In this document: positions 37,155-47,442 of the stretch, piece by piece
How positions within the stretch are numbered: position 1 is the first letter of the stretch
Layout: the number at the start of each line of letters is the position of its first letter
Origin: Pararhizobium_B sp963760965
GTDB lineage: Bacteria; Pseudomonadota; Alphaproteobacteria; Rhizobiales; Rhizobiaceae
DNA: 64,000 nucleotides
Assembly (NCBI GenBank): GCA_963760965.1
Contig: CAVXEW010000006.1
Location: forward strand, 248,001-312,000
Reading direction: 5' to 3'
Translations under genes and position numbers: made by a program
Notes under the pieces: model-generated
What the model was told of the DNA's origin: nothing
What the model saw: the letters and a program-made list of their open reading frames with translations, nothing else
The model's database searches: none

Positions 37155-39486
37155 CTAGGCGGGCGCGGAGGCCTCGACGACGGCGAGCGTCGCCATGTTG
37201 ACCACCCCGCGGGATGTCACCGAAGGCGACAGGATGTGCGCCGGCATCGCACTGCCGAGCAGGATCGGTCCGACATGCAGCCCGTCCATCATCGACTTGA
37301 CGACGCCGAGCGTGATGTTGGCGGCATCGAGGTTCGGAAACACCAGCAGGTTCGCCTCGCCCGTCAGGGTGCTGTCCGGCATGACCCTCTGGCGCAGGAG
37401 CTCGGAGATGGCCGAATCGCCGTGCATCTCCCCGTCGGCTTCGAGTTCCGGGTCGAGCCGGCGCACCAGTTGCGTCGCCTTGCGCATCTTGAACGCGCTC
37501 TCGGAATCGCGCGAGCCGAAGTTCGAGTGCGACACCAGCGCCGCCCTCGGCGTGATGCCGAAGCGCCGGATCTCCCTGGCCGCCATGATCGTGGTCTCGG
37601 CGATCTCCTCCGCCGTCGGGTTGAGCGAGACGTAGGTGTCGGCGAAGAAGGTCGCGCCGCGCTGCGAAATGAGCAGGCTCATCGCGGAGAAATCGAGCGC
37701 GCCCTCGCGCTTGCCGATGATCTGCGCCACGTCGCGCAGGTGGCGGTCGTATCGGCCCTCGACGCCGCAGATGAGGGCGTCGGCCTCTCCGCGCTTGACA
37801 GACAGGGCGCCGATGACGGTCGGATTGGTGCGCACGATCGTGCGCGCGGCCTCGGGAATGACGCCGAGCCGGCCGACGAGCGAGAAGTAAAGATCCACGT
37901 ATTCGCGGAAGCGCGGGTCGTCCTCCGGGTTCGTCACGGCGAAATCGACACCGGGCCGGATCTTCAGGCCGTAGCGCTTGAGGCGATTCTCGATGATGGC
38001 CGGCCGTCCGATGAGGATCGGCTGTGCGATGCCTTCCTCGAGCAGGACCTGCGCGGCGCGCAGCACGCGCTCGTCCTCCCCCTCGGCGAAGACGACGCGC
38101 TTCCGTTCCGCCGCCTTCGCCGAGGAAAACAGCGGCTTCATGATCAGGCCGGAGCGGAACACGAAGCGGTTGAGCTGGTCGACATAGGCTTCCATGTCGG
38201 TGATGGGCCGCTTGGCGACGCCCGATTCCTCGGCTGCCCGCGCGACGGCCGGGGCGATCCTCAGGATGAGCCGCGGGTCGAAGGGCGAGGGGATCAGGTA
38301 GTCGGGACCGAAAACCGGCGTCTCGCCGGAATAGGCCCGCGCGGCCACTTCCGAGGGTTCCTCGCGCGCCAGCGCCGCGATAGCCCGCACCGCCGCCCGC
38401 TTCATGTCCTCGTTGATCGTCGTCGCGACGCAGTCGAGAGCGCCGCGGAAGATGTAGGGAAAGCAAAGGACGTTGTTGACCTGGTTCGGATAGTCGGACC
38501 GGCCGGTGCAGATCATCGCGTCCGGCCGCGCCTCGCGGGCAAGATCCGGCATGATCTCCGGAACCGGATTGGCCAGCGCCATGATCAGCGGCCGCTCTGC
38601 CATCTGCGCAAGGAATTCCGGCTTCAGCACCCCCGCCGCCGAAAGGCCGAGAAAGACGTCGGCGCCGGGTATCGAATTCGCCCAGCTGCCGCTTGTCCGA
38701 CTTCTGCGCGAAGACCGACTTCCAGGGGTCCATCAGCACTTCGCGGCCTTCGTAGACGAGCCCCTCGATGTCGTGCACCCAGATGTTCTCGCGCTGCGCA
38801 CCGAGCTCGACGAGCAGGTTCAGGCAGGCGAGGGCCGCCGCGCCCGCGCCCGAGGCGACGATCTTGGCGTTGCGGATCGACTTGCCGGCCAGCTCGAGTC
38901 CGTTCAGAACCGCGGCCGCGACGATGATCGCCGTGCCGTGCTGGTCGTCGTGAAAGACGGGAATGTCGAGCCTGTCGCGCAGCTGCTGCTCCACCTCGAA
39001 GCATTCCGGCGCCTTGATGTCCTCCAGGTTGATGCCGCCGAAAGTAGGCTCCAGCGCTCCGATGACCGTCACCATCTCGTCGACGGTCGCGGCGTTCACC
39101 TCGATGTCGAACACGTCGATGTTGGCGAACTTCTTGAAGAGGACCGCCTTTCCCTCCATCACCGGCTTCGAGGCGAGCGGACCGATGTTCCCGAGGCCGA
39201 GCACCGCGGAACCGTTCGAGACGACGCCGACGAGATTCGCCCGGGACGTGTAGTCCGCGGCCATTTCCGGATTGTCGCGAATGGCGAGGCACGGTGCCGC
39301 CACCCCGGGCGAATAGGCGAGCGCCAGGTCGCGCTGGTTTCCGAGCGGCTTCGTCGCCTGTATCTCCAGCTTCCCGGGACGCGGATAGCGATGGAAGAAA
39401 AGGGCGCTCTCGTTCAGATCGCCGCTCGCCGGCTTTGGCTTCGACATCGAGACGGCTCTCGCCGGTTCTTTCTTCTGGTCGTTCAC
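37155..39486 (-). CDS. maeB: NAD(P)-dependent malic enzyme with phosphotransacetylase-like domain (one apparent frameshift)
   Basis: Converts malate to pyruvate and CO2; about 776 residues after repair. The malic domains (GKLEIQATKPLGNQRDLALA; LGNIGPLASKPVMEGKAVLF; FHDDQHGTAIIVAAAVLNGL) are followed by a PTA-like domain from about residue 440 (KRVVFAEGEDERVLRAAQVL), the architecture of MaeB. The start is GTG after GGGAG. The frame shifts by one base between 38671 and 38694, near the junction to GADVFLGLSAAGVLKPEFL; both sides are intact, so an error is likely. Confidence 0.93.
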
Positions 39487-39709
39487 TTGGACGCTCCCTG
39501 CCTATCGTGCGCCCGCGGCAGCCCGCACGGATCGCTCGGCCGCCCGCGGCGCTCTTGAGCGAGGGATAGAGTGGATCACCGCGAAAATCGAGGGATATCG
39601 GCTCGTTCTGCGGCTGTCGGGCCTCGAAGGACCGGCAATTCCGGGCGCTGTCATCCTGCTGCAACACGACTCGCGCTAGACGGGACCGTGGATCCACGGA
39701 GGGCGGGTC

Positions 39710-40531
39710 ATGGCAGCTGTACCGGAAGTCAGGCGGGTCAGGACGCTGTTCCTGTCCGATATCCATCTCGGGTCGAAGGCCGCCAAGGCCGATTTTCTCC
39801 TGGACTTTCTGCGCTGGCACGACGCCGAAACCATCGTGCTCGTCGGTGACATCGTCGACGGCTGGCGGCTCAAGCGAAGCTGGTACTGGCCGCAGTCGTG
39901 CAGCGACGTCGTCCAGAAACTGCTTCGCAAGGCCCGCAAGGGCGCCCGCGTCGTCTATGTCCCCGGCAACCACGACGAGTTCCTGCGCGATTTCCCGGGC
40001 ACGCATTTCGGCGGAATAGAAGTCGCCCGCCAGCACATCCACGAGGCGGCCGACGGTCGCCGCTACCTCGTGCTCCATGGCGACGAGTTCGACGTGGTCG
40101 TCCGCAATGCGCGCATCCTCGCCTATCTGGGCGACTGGGCCTACGATGCGGCGATCGCGATCAATATCGGCCTCAACACCGTGAGACGCCGGATCGGCAT
40201 GCCCTACTGGTCGTTCTCGGCCTGGGCCAAGCAGCGCGTCAAGCAGGCGGTGAACTTCATCGGCGAGTTCCAGCGCGTCGTCGTCGAGGAGGCTCGCCGG
40301 CATGACGTCGATGGTGTCGTATGCGGCCACATCCACCATGCGGTCATGACCGAAATGAACGGCATCCGCTACATCAACACCGGCGACTGGGTGGAAAGCT
40401 GCACCGCGATAGCCGAGGATTTCAACGGCCGGATGGAGCTGATCGTCTGGCAGCAGAAGGGCGGCGCGATGCCGGGCGCCGCGACCGCGGGCGCCGGGCG
40501 CGTTCTGGCGGCCGCCGCCCGAGCGGCCTGA
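39710..40531 (+). CDS. UDP-2,3-diacylglucosamine diphosphatase-like metallophosphoesterase
   Basis: 273 residues. All metallophosphoesterase motifs are present: LFLSDIHLG, VGDIVDGWRL, VPGNHDEFL, LHGDEFD and CGHIHHAV. The family is related to LpxH, which cleaves UDP-diacylglucosamine in lipid A synthesis, but this longer version is also annotated simply as a phosphohydrolase. The start follows GGAGGGCGGGTC. It is divergent from maeB and lies 65 bp before the MCE transporter operon. Confidence 0.83.
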   Translation: MAAVPEVRRVRTLFLSDIHLGSKAAKADFLLDFLRWHDAETIVLVGDIVDGWRLKRSWYWPQSCSDVVQKLLRKARKGARVVYVPGNHDEFLRDFPGTHFGGIEVARQHIHEAADGRRYLVLHGDEFDVVVRNARILAYLGDWAYDAAIAINIGLNTVRRRIGMPYWSFSAWAKQRVKQAVNFIGEFQRVVVEEARRHDVDGVVCGHIHHAVMTEMNGIRYINTGDWVESCTAIAEDFNGRMELIVWQQKGGAMPGAATAGAGRVLAAAARAA

Positions 40532-40596
40532 AACAGCGGCGAATTGCGCGTGGACACGTCGCTTTTCGAGCGGTGACACGGAACCGGCAAGCAGCT

Positions 40597-41808
40597 ATGT
40601 GTGCGGGAATGACAACGCAGCCGGCTTCTTCGACATCGCGAATCAACCAGCCCGCCGGGCCCGGCGGCCACGAAGTGCCGGCCGGGCTCCGGACCGAGGA
40701 GAACGACGGCCACGTGCGCGTGATCCTCGAGGGCGACTGGCGCCATCCCTCCGTGGCCGGCGCCGACAGGCAGATGCACGAGCTCGGCGTGCGAGACGGG
40801 AGAGGGCCTTTCGTCATCGACATGTCGGCGATCCACCATATCGACACGGCCGGCGCCTGGCTCATCAGGCGGCTTCAGGGCGAACTGGCGAAGGCCGGCG
40901 CCGAGGTGGCGATCGAAGGCGCCGACAGCGAGGAACTCGTGCTGCTCGACGCCGTGCCGGAGACGCTGCCGGAACCCGCGTTCGAAGAAGGAATTGCCCT
41001 TCCGGGGATCTTCTCGCGAATCTTCTCGCCGGTCGGCGAAACGATGTTCGGGTTGTGGAACGACGTCGTCGCGTCGATGTACATCCTCGGTTCGGCCGTG
41101 CGCGGGGCACAGCTGAAATTCAATCGCGCCAGCGGGGCGTCGCCGGCCGCCATCGTCTCCCAGATGGACCACATGGGCGTGCGCGCGGTTCCCATCATTG
41201 CGCTGATGTCGTTCCTGATCGGCGCCATCATCACCCAGCAGAGCGCCTTCCAGCTGCGATATTTCGGGGCGGAGATCTTCGTCGTCGATCTCGTAGGCAT
41301 CCTTCAGCTGCGCGAGGTGGGGGTGCTGCTGACGGCGATCATGATCGCCGGCCGTTCGGGCAGCGCCATCACCGCCGAGATCGGCTCCATGAAGATGCGC
41401 GAGGAGATCGACGCTCTCAAGGTGATGGGGCTGAACCCCATCGGCGTGCTCGTATTCCCGCGCCTCGTTGCACTGGTGATCGTCCTCCCGCTGCTGACCG
41501 TGATCGCCGATTTTTCCGCGCTCTTCGGTGCGGGCGTCGTCGCCTGGAGCTATTCGCAGATCACGCCCGACGTGTTCCTGACCCGCCTGCAGGGCGCGAT
41601 CGACATGTCCACGGTGATCTCGGGCATGCTGAAGGCACCCTTCATGGCCCTCATCATCGGCATCGTCGCGGCGGTCGAGGGCCTCAAGGTAGGCGGCAGC
41701 GCCGAATCGCTCGGACAGCACGTGACAGCCTCCGTCGTGAAGGCGATTTTCGTCGTCATCCTCGTCGATGGGCTGTTCGCCATGTTCTATGCGGCCATCA
41801 ACTACTGA
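40597..41808 (+). CDS. MlaE-type ABC transporter permease with N-terminal STAS-like domain
   Basis: Inner-membrane permease of a lipid (MCE) transporter, 403 residues. The N-terminal 125 residues form a STAS/MlaB-like domain (FVIDMSAIHHIDTAGAWLI). The C-terminal 260 residues are MlaE: MSFLIGAIITQQSAFQLRYF, AGRSGSAITAEIGSMKMREE and MGLNPIGVLVFPRL. In E. coli the STAS part is a separate protein, MlaB. An alternative start is the ATG at 40609. It leads an operon with the ATPase, MCE protein and lipoprotein. Confidence 0.9.
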   Translation: MCAGMTTQPASSTSRINQPAGPGGHEVPAGLRTEENDGHVRVILEGDWRHPSVAGADRQMHELGVRDGRGPFVIDMSAIHHIDTAGAWLIRRLQGELAKAGAEVAIEGADSEELVLLDAVPETLPEPAFEEGIALPGIFSRIFSPVGETMFGLWNDVVASMYILGSAVRGAQLKFNRASGASPAAIVSQMDHMGVRAVPIIALMSFLIGAIITQQSAFQLRYFGAEIFVVDLVGILQLREVGVLLTAIMIAGRSGSAITAEIGSMKMREEIDALKVMGLNPIGVLVFPRLVALVIVLPLLTVIADFSALFGAGVVAWSYSQITPDVFLTRLQGAIDMSTVISGMLKAPFMALIIGIVAAVEGLKVGGSAESLGQHVTASVVKAIFVVILVDGLFAMFYAAINY

Positions 41809-41923
41809 CAGAATGGCAACAAGCCGTCGAAAAGTTGCAATTCTTTCCGCCGGGAAATTCCGATCCCGGCCCATGTCTGCTATCGCACGGTTCCGGTTTT
41901 GAACTGAAGATCAGGGCGTTGTC

Positions 41924-42748
41924 TTGTCCGAAGCATTCGACCAGCACGAAACGGGGACGCAACCGCATGCGCCGGTACTCCAGGCGCGCGACGTCTGCGT
42001 GTCTTTCGGACCGCACAAGGTGCTCGAGCACCTGGACCTCGACATCTACCGCGGCGAGATCCTCGGTTTCGTAGGTGCCTCGGGAACGGGCAAGTCCGTG
42101 CTTATGCGCACGATCCTGAGACTGCTGCCGCGCCAGTCCGGCGAGATCCGCATCCTCGGCGTGGACTATGACCGCGCCGGCGAGGAGGAGCGCATCGCGC
42201 TCGACATGCAGCTCGGCGTGCTCTTCCAGCATGGCGCCCTGTTCTCGGCCCTGACCGTGAAGGAGAACATCCAGGTTCCCATGCGCGAATACCTGCGGCT
42301 GCCCCAGTCGCTGATGGACGAGCTCGCGCTGCTGAAGATCGATCTCGTGGGCCTCTCGCCGGAAGCCGCCGACAAGTATCCCTCGGAGCTTTCGGGAGGC
42401 ATGATCAAGCGCGCCGCGCTCGCGCGCGCCCTGGCGCTCGATCCGGCGCTGCTCTTCCTGGACGAGCCGACCTCGGGCCTCGACCCGATCGGCGCGGCGG
42501 AATTCGACGATCTGATCGCCAAGCTGCGCGACACGCTCGGATTGACGGTCTACATGGTCACTCACGATCTCGACAGCCTTTTTTCCGTGTGCGACCGGAT
42601 CGCCGTGCTCGGACAACGCAAGGTTCTTGTCGAAGGCAGCATCGAGAAGATGCTTTCTTTTGACGACCCCTGGGTCAGCGCCTACTTTCGCGGAAAGCGG
42701 GCGCGACTCATTCCTCATTCCCGCAAGCAGCAGCACGACGACCGCTGA
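41924..42748 (+). CDS. MlaF-type ABC transporter ATP-binding protein
   Basis: 274 residues. Walker A is GASGTGKS near residue 51, the signature is LSGGMIKRAALARAL and Walker B is LLFLDEPTSGLDP. It is predicted to start with TTG (MSEAFDQHETG). The Mla-type ATPases power lipid movement between inner and outer membranes. A 115-bp gap separates it from the permease; the MCE gene follows after 33 bp. Confidence 0.93.
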   Translation: MSEAFDQHETGTQPHAPVLQARDVCVSFGPHKVLEHLDLDIYRGEILGFVGASGTGKSVLMRTILRLLPRQSGEIRILGVDYDRAGEEERIALDMQLGVLFQHGALFSALTVKENIQVPMREYLRLPQSLMDELALLKIDLVGLSPEAADKYPSELSGGMIKRAALARALALDPALLFLDEPTSGLDPIGAAEFDDLIAKLRDTLGLTVYMVTHDLDSLFSVCDRIAVLGQRKVLVEGSIEKMLSFDDPWVSAYFRGKRARLIPHSRKQQHDDR

Positions 42749-42781
42749 TGCTGCCCAACCCAGACTGATGATCGGACCTGG

Positions 42782-44446
42782 ATGGAAACGAGAGCGAACT
42801 ACGCCATAGTCGGATTCTTCACCGTCCTCGTGATCGCGGCCGCCTTCGGCTTCGTCTACTGGATGGCGAATTACGGCCGCACGGGGCAGATGGCGCCCTT
42901 GCTGGTGCGCATCCCCGGTTCGGCCAATGGGCTGAGCGTCGGCTCGCCGGTGCGCTTCAACGGCATTCAGGTCGGCACGGTCCGCGGGTTGACCATCGAC
43001 AAGGCCAATCCCAATTTCGTGGTTGCCCGCACCGAGGTCCGCACCGATGCCCCGGTCTACAAGACCACCAAGGCGATCCTCGAGATCCAGGGGCTGACGG
43101 GATCCGCCTACATCGAGCTTTCCGGAGGGGCGATCGAGGGCAAGAACCTCCTGCAGATGACGATGGAGACCGGGCAGCCGGCCACGCTGGAGGCGGCGCC
43201 CTCGAGCGTCACGAACATCCTGTCGACCGCCGACAAGATCCTGAGCAAGGTGAACGGCATCGTCGACCAGCTCAACGGCTTCACCAAGGACGCTCGCGGG
43301 CCGCTGACGAGCACCATCGAGAACACGCAGAAGTTCTCTCAGGCGCTCGCCGACAATTCCGACGGAATCGACAAGTTCCTGGCGGCGGTATCCTCGCTGT
43401 CCGATACGATCCACAACCTATCCGGCCGCCTCAACTCGACGCTCGCCAGCGTCCAGAAGCTCGTCGACGCGGTCGATCCCAACCAGGTCAGGGACATCGT
43501 CTCCAACGTCGACGAGGCGACGAAGCAGGTGGCCACTGCTTCCGCCGGCCTCGACAAGACGCTGCAGGCATTCAGGCAGACCGCCGACACCTATCGCACC
43601 GTCGGCGAGAATGCGCAAAAGACCCTCGATCGCGTCGACACCCTCGTCGCCCAGCTCGATCCGAAGAAGGTCGCGAAGACGGTCGATGACATCAGCGTTG
43701 CGAGCGCGGAGGCCAGGAAGTCGCTGGCCGGCGTGCAGAGCCTCGTCGACGCAGTCGATCCGGGCAAGGTGAGGAACATCGTCTCGAACGTCGACACGGC
43801 GAGCGGCCAGGTGGCCACGGCATCCGCTGGCCTCGACCAGACGCTGAAGGCCTTCAGGCAGACCGCCGACACTTATCGCACCGTCGGGGAGAAGGCGCAG
43901 AAGACGCTGGACCGCGTCGATGCGCTTGCCGCCCAGCTCGATCCGAAGAAGGTCGGGCAGACCGTGGACAACATCACCGAGGCAAGCGGCGAGGCGCGCA
44001 AGTCGCTGGCGCAGATCGCAAAGGTGACCGAACAGTTCGACAAGCACACCGACGACATCGACCAGACGCTGTCCAACATCAGCGACATGGCGAAGAAGCT
44101 CAACGCTGCGTCCTCCCGCGTCGACAGCGTGCTGGCCAAGGTCAACGGGTTCCTCGGAGACGGCAACGCCTCGTCGGTCCTGGCCGATGCGAAGGAAACG
44201 CTGAAGTCGTTCAGGCAGGTCGCGGACAACCTCAACAGCCGCATCGGCCCGATCGCCGGCAACATCCAGCAGTTTTCCGGCCAGGGATTGAAGGACATCG
44301 AGGCCCTCGTCGGCCAGATGCGCCGCGCCGTCGGACAGATCCAGAACAGCCTGTCGTCGCTCGAGCAGAACCCGCAGCGCCTGATCTTCGGCGGCAACGA
44401 CGTCAAGCAATATTCGCCGGGGGCCGGCGGCCGGCCACGGCGTTGA
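42782..44446 (+). CDS. MlaD/MCE-domain substrate-binding protein with internal tandem repeat
   Basis: 554 residues: an N-terminal membrane anchor (about 9-30), the MCE domain (about 40-120, PGSANGLSVGSPVRFNGIQV), then a long helical, periplasmic tail of about 400 residues. The tail contains two copies of a 94-residue unit, from VQKLVDAVDP and from VQSLVDAVDP. The MCE domain forms a lipid-conducting hexamer in characterised homologues; the long helices may form a tube across the periplasm. It belongs to the permease-ATPase-lipoprotein operon. Confidence 0.92.
   Translation: METRANYAIVGFFTVLVIAAAFGFVYWMANYGRTGQMAPLLVRIPGSANGLSVGSPVRFNGIQVGTVRGLTIDKANPNFVVARTEVRTDAPVYKTTKAILEIQGLTGSAYIELSGGAIEGKNLLQMTMETGQPATLEAAPSSVTNILSTADKILSKVNGIVDQLNGFTKDARGPLTSTIENTQKFSQALADNSDGIDKFLAAVSSLSDTIHNLSGRLNSTLASVQKLVDAVDPNQVRDIVSNVDEATKQVATASAGLDKTLQAFRQTADTYRTVGENAQKTLDRVDTLVAQLDPKKVAKTVDDISVASAEARKSLAGVQSLVDAVDPGKVRNIVSNVDTASGQVATASAGLDQTLKAFRQTADTYRTVGEKAQKTLDRVDALAAQLDPKKVGQTVDNITEASGEARKSLAQIAKVTEQFDKHTDDIDQTLSNISDMAKKLNAASSRVDSVLAKVNGFLGDGNASSVLADAKETLKSFRQVADNLNSRIGPIAGNIQQFSGQGLKDIEALVGQMRRAVGQIQNSLSSLEQNPQRLIFGGNDVKQYSPGAGGRPRR
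43451..44014 (+). repeat. Tandem 282-bp in-frame duplication inside the MCE gene
   Basis: Copy 1 is 43451-43732 and copy 2 is 43733-44014. Aligned by hand, 75 of 94 residues are identical, including AFRQTADTYRTVGE, AQKTLDRVD and AQLDPKKV. The unit length keeps the frame and the helical pattern, so it lengthens the coiled tail by one module. Confidence 0.9.
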
Positions 44447-44519
44447 ACGGCACCCGGGAAGAGGAACGAGGCCCTGCCCGCCAGGGGCGGCCGCACGAAC
44501 AGGAATGGAAGGGGCAGGC

Positions 44520-45122
44520 ATGACGAAATCGATGTGCGGTCGGATCATCCTCATGTTTGCCGTCACGTCGGCGCTTGCGGGCTGCGCCGGTTTCCCGTTC
44601 GGCAGGACACCGCCGGATACTTTCGAACTGTCGGCCCCATCCACTCCCTCGGGGCACAGCGCGTCCCGCCGGCAGCTCCTGGTGCCGACGCCGAACGCAC
44701 TGAAGGCGCTGGCCAGCAATCAGGTCGTCGTGCGGACGTCGCCCTCGGCGATACAGTATCTCTCCAATTCCCAGTGGAGCGACAACCTGCCGGACATCGT
44801 CCAGGCCCGGCTGATCCAGGCGTTCGAGGACACCGGCCGTCTCAACGGCGTCGGGCGGCCGGGGGACGGCCTCGCCATCGACTTCAGGGTGTTGACGGAC
44901 ATCCGGGCGTTCAGCGTCTCGACGGCCGGTGCGCCCCTTGCGACCGTGGACATCTCCGTGCGGATCCTCAACGACCGCAACGGCGTCGTGCGCGCCCACA
45001 AGGACTTCAGCGCCAGCGTTCCGGTGAACGGCAGCGGCAATGCGGCGTTCGTCTCCGCCCTGAACGTGGCGTTCGATCACGTCGTCAAGGACATCGTCGG
45101 CTGGACGCTCAAGGTCGTCTGA
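44520..45122 (+). CDS. ABC-type transport auxiliary lipoprotein
   Basis: 200 residues. A lipoprotein signal peptide ends in the lipobox LAGC (about residues 21-24), so the protein should be anchored by Cys24. The body (NQVVVRTSPSAIQYLSNSQW; ARLIQAFEDTGR) matches the PqiC/YmbA-like auxiliary lipoproteins that accompany MCE systems. The start at 44520 follows GGAAGGGGCAGGC and gives a proper signal peptide. It is the last gene of the operon and is followed by a terminator hairpin. Confidence 0.87.
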   Translation: MTKSMCGRIILMFAVTSALAGCAGFPFGRTPPDTFELSAPSTPSGHSASRRQLLVPTPNALKALASNQVVVRTSPSAIQYLSNSQWSDNLPDIVQARLIQAFEDTGRLNGVGRPGDGLAIDFRVLTDIRAFSVSTAGAPLATVDISVRILNDRNGVVRAHKDFSASVPVNGSGNAAFVSALNVAFDHVVKDIVGWTLKVV

Positions 45123-45154
45123 CCGCCCGCAATTTGCCATCCGCCGAATCGGAA

Positions 45155-45185
45155 AAGCCTGCGCCGGAACTGCCGGCGCAGGCTT
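45155..45185. terminator. Bidirectional terminator between the lipoprotein gene and ndvA
   Basis: A perfect 13-bp stem, AAGCCTGCGCCGG with its complement, and a 5-nt loop (45168-45172). On the plus strand it is followed by TTCTTGCTTT and on the minus strand by TTCC after the stem's own TT. It lies in the 99-bp gap between two converging genes, so it can serve both. Confidence 0.85.
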
Positions 45186-45221
45186 CTTGCTTTGGCGTTC
45201 CCGGCAATATGCCGGAAGGGT

Positions 45222-47007
45222 TCAGGCTGCCTCGCGCTCGCGTTCCTCGACGGGCGTGAGGGTGCTGCGGCGGACTTCCGCGTCGGTAAGGACGCCGCCG
45301 GCCCTCAGCAGCGCCGCGAACCGGCCATTGCTCTGGCTGAGCTCGTTGAAGCTGCCCGTCTCCACGATGCGCCCGCCGTCCACGAAGATGACCTTGTCGG
45401 CCTCGCGCACGGTCGAGAGGCGGTGAGCGATGATGAAGGTCGTGCGGCCGGCGCGCAGCGAGTTCGATCGCCGTCTTCACGCGGGCCTCCGTCTCGACGT
45501 CCAGCGCACTCGTCGCCTCGTCCAGCACCAGGATCGGAGCGTTCTTCAGGATGGCACGCGCAATGGCGATCCGCTGGCGCTCGCCGCCCGAAAGCTTGCC
45601 GCCGCGCTCGCCGACCGCCGTGTCGAACCCTGAGCATTTCGACCGGATGAAGTCGGCCGCGGCCGCGGCCCCTGCCGCCTCCTGCACTTCGTCGTCAGAA
45701 GCGTTCTCCCGGCCGAGGCGGATGTTGTCCGCGATCGAGCGGTTGAGCAGGCCGGCATCCTGGAACACGGTGGCAATGGAGTTGCGAAGGGACTTGCGGG
45801 TGACCGTCGCGATATCGACCCCGTCGATGAGGATGCGGCCGTTGTCGGGGTCGAAAACGCGCTGCAGCAGGTTCATCAGTGTGGTCTTGCCTGCGCCGGT
45901 CGGGCCGACGATGGCGATCGTCTCTCCGGCTTTCGCTTCGAAGTCGATGTCGGAGACGCCGTTGGCCGTTCCGTCGAAGGAGAACGAAACATCCTCGAAG
46001 CGGATGTTTCCGCGCACGTTCGACAGGTCGCTCGCGCCCTCGGGCTCCTTGCGTTCGGCGACCGCGTCCTCCAGGGCGTAGAACTCCTCCAGCTTGGCGC
46101 GGGCGTCGAAGATCTGGTTGACGAACTGGCTGAGCTGGTCGAGGCGGCTGATCAGCAGGTTGGCGAAGCCGATGAAGGCCACGACCTCGCCGACCCGGAG
46201 CGAGCCCTGGCTGACCAGCAGCGCTCCTACGATCAGGATGACCATCATCGACAACGTCGAGGCCATGCGATGCATGCCGGTCGCGAGCGCCCACCAGTCG
46301 AGGACCGGGAACTGCGCGGACAGCAGGCTGCGCGTGTAGTCGCGGAGCTGGTGCGTCTCCTGCTCGATGCGGTTGTAGCTGTGCAGGACGGAGACGTTGC
46401 TGATCGAGTCGCTGACGTGGGCGAAGACGCGGTGATGGTGCTGCTCCACGGACGCCTGGCCGGACTTGGTCTTCTTGATGACCAGTCGGCTCGTCATGAA
46501 GTAGACGATCCCGAGCACCACGAGGATCGAGGACAGCCGGTAGTCCATGGAGAACGCCGTGGGGATGAGCAGCCCGATGGCGACGGCGGTCGAAAGGTGC
46601 TGCCGCATGAATTCGAGCCAGAGGCTCGACAGGGCCTCCGTGGCGCGAAGCAGCGTATGCAGCGCGTTCGACGTGCCGCGCCTGCTGTGCCATGAGAGCG
46701 GCATCGAGATGACGCGGCTGAAGGAGTTGGTGAGGACCTCCACCCGCCGGCGGTGCGCGAGCCTGTCGGCCTCCCGGGCAACCGCGACGAACGCCACGGT
46801 CGAGAAGACGCCGAGCGTCGCCCACATGACGAGGTTCGCGAACAGGTCGCCATTGCCGGACATCGCGTCGATGATGCGGCCGAAAAGCACCGGTTCGGCG
46901 ATCATGACGGCGGCGAGAAGGACGTTGGCGAACGTAACGAGCGCGACGCGCGTCTTGTGAGCCGCCAGATATTTCAGGGCTCGAATGTAGACTTGAAGTA
47001 ACGACAC
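45222..47007 (-). CDS. ndvA: Cyclic beta-1,2-glucan exporter, ABC ATPase/permease (one apparent frameshift)
   Basis: About 594 residues after repair, a half-size exporter with six helices and an ATPase domain. The N-terminus SLLQVYIRALKYLAAHK, the segment HTLLRATEALSSLWLEFMRQ and HSYNRIEQETHQL closely match NdvA/ChvA of rhizobia, which export cyclic glucans for osmoadaptation and host infection. Walker A is GPTGAGKTTL and the signature is LSGGERQR. Start GTG. A surplus base at 45459 moves the C-terminal RAGRTTFIIAHRLSTVREAD out of frame; a sequence error is likely. Confidence 0.94.
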
Positions 47008-47442
47008 TGGGATTCCCCACAGCCAGAATTGACAAACGGAGCACACGGCTGCCTCGCTCCATGCGCCGAAATATAAAGGTTGTTCGGGGGGAATGTTCCG
47101 CAAAATCAGACAATTCTGAGAATCACGATGATACGATCCGTGAGTTTTCGGGACATTCGGACCGCCGGCCGCAACCCTCCGCAGCCGCGACTTCCCGGAA
47201 CGGGCCCCGACTGCTTTGCGTGTTTTGACGAAGTAAAAAATCGTAATCTTCTGTGATTTTGGCAAGTAGCGGAATTGTTTTCGATATTTGCCGGCTGCGC
47301 TTCTCCTTTGTCGCCCAAGCCGGAACCCGTCGTGATCGCCGGCGACAAGGGCGGGCCGTCCGCCCGGGCGCCCTTTGCCCGCCCGGAATCGATCGCCGTT
47401 GATGTGATTCCGTAACGCATTGTGAATGGCGCCTGACGCCGT
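47008..47442. other. Intergenic region upstream of ndvA
   Basis: No convincing gene is seen in these 435 bp. The part near ndvA is relatively AT-rich, with TTTATATTT on the minus strand around 47080 and a run of six As near 47240, and probably holds the ndvA promoter, though no clear -35/-10 pair was found. The part near the LysR stop has competing GC-rich inverted repeats (GGGCGGG at 47349 with CCCGCCC at 47378) that might end the LysR transcript. Confidence 0.5.

Noticed and set aside
36298..39486. A continuous 1062-codon frame on the minus strand joining malic enzyme to a LuxR regulator
   Set aside because: The frame holds the N-terminal malic enzyme and then out-of-frame nonsense until the LuxR gene. 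It arises from the frame break near 38680 and the GC-rich lack of stops, not from a fusion protein.
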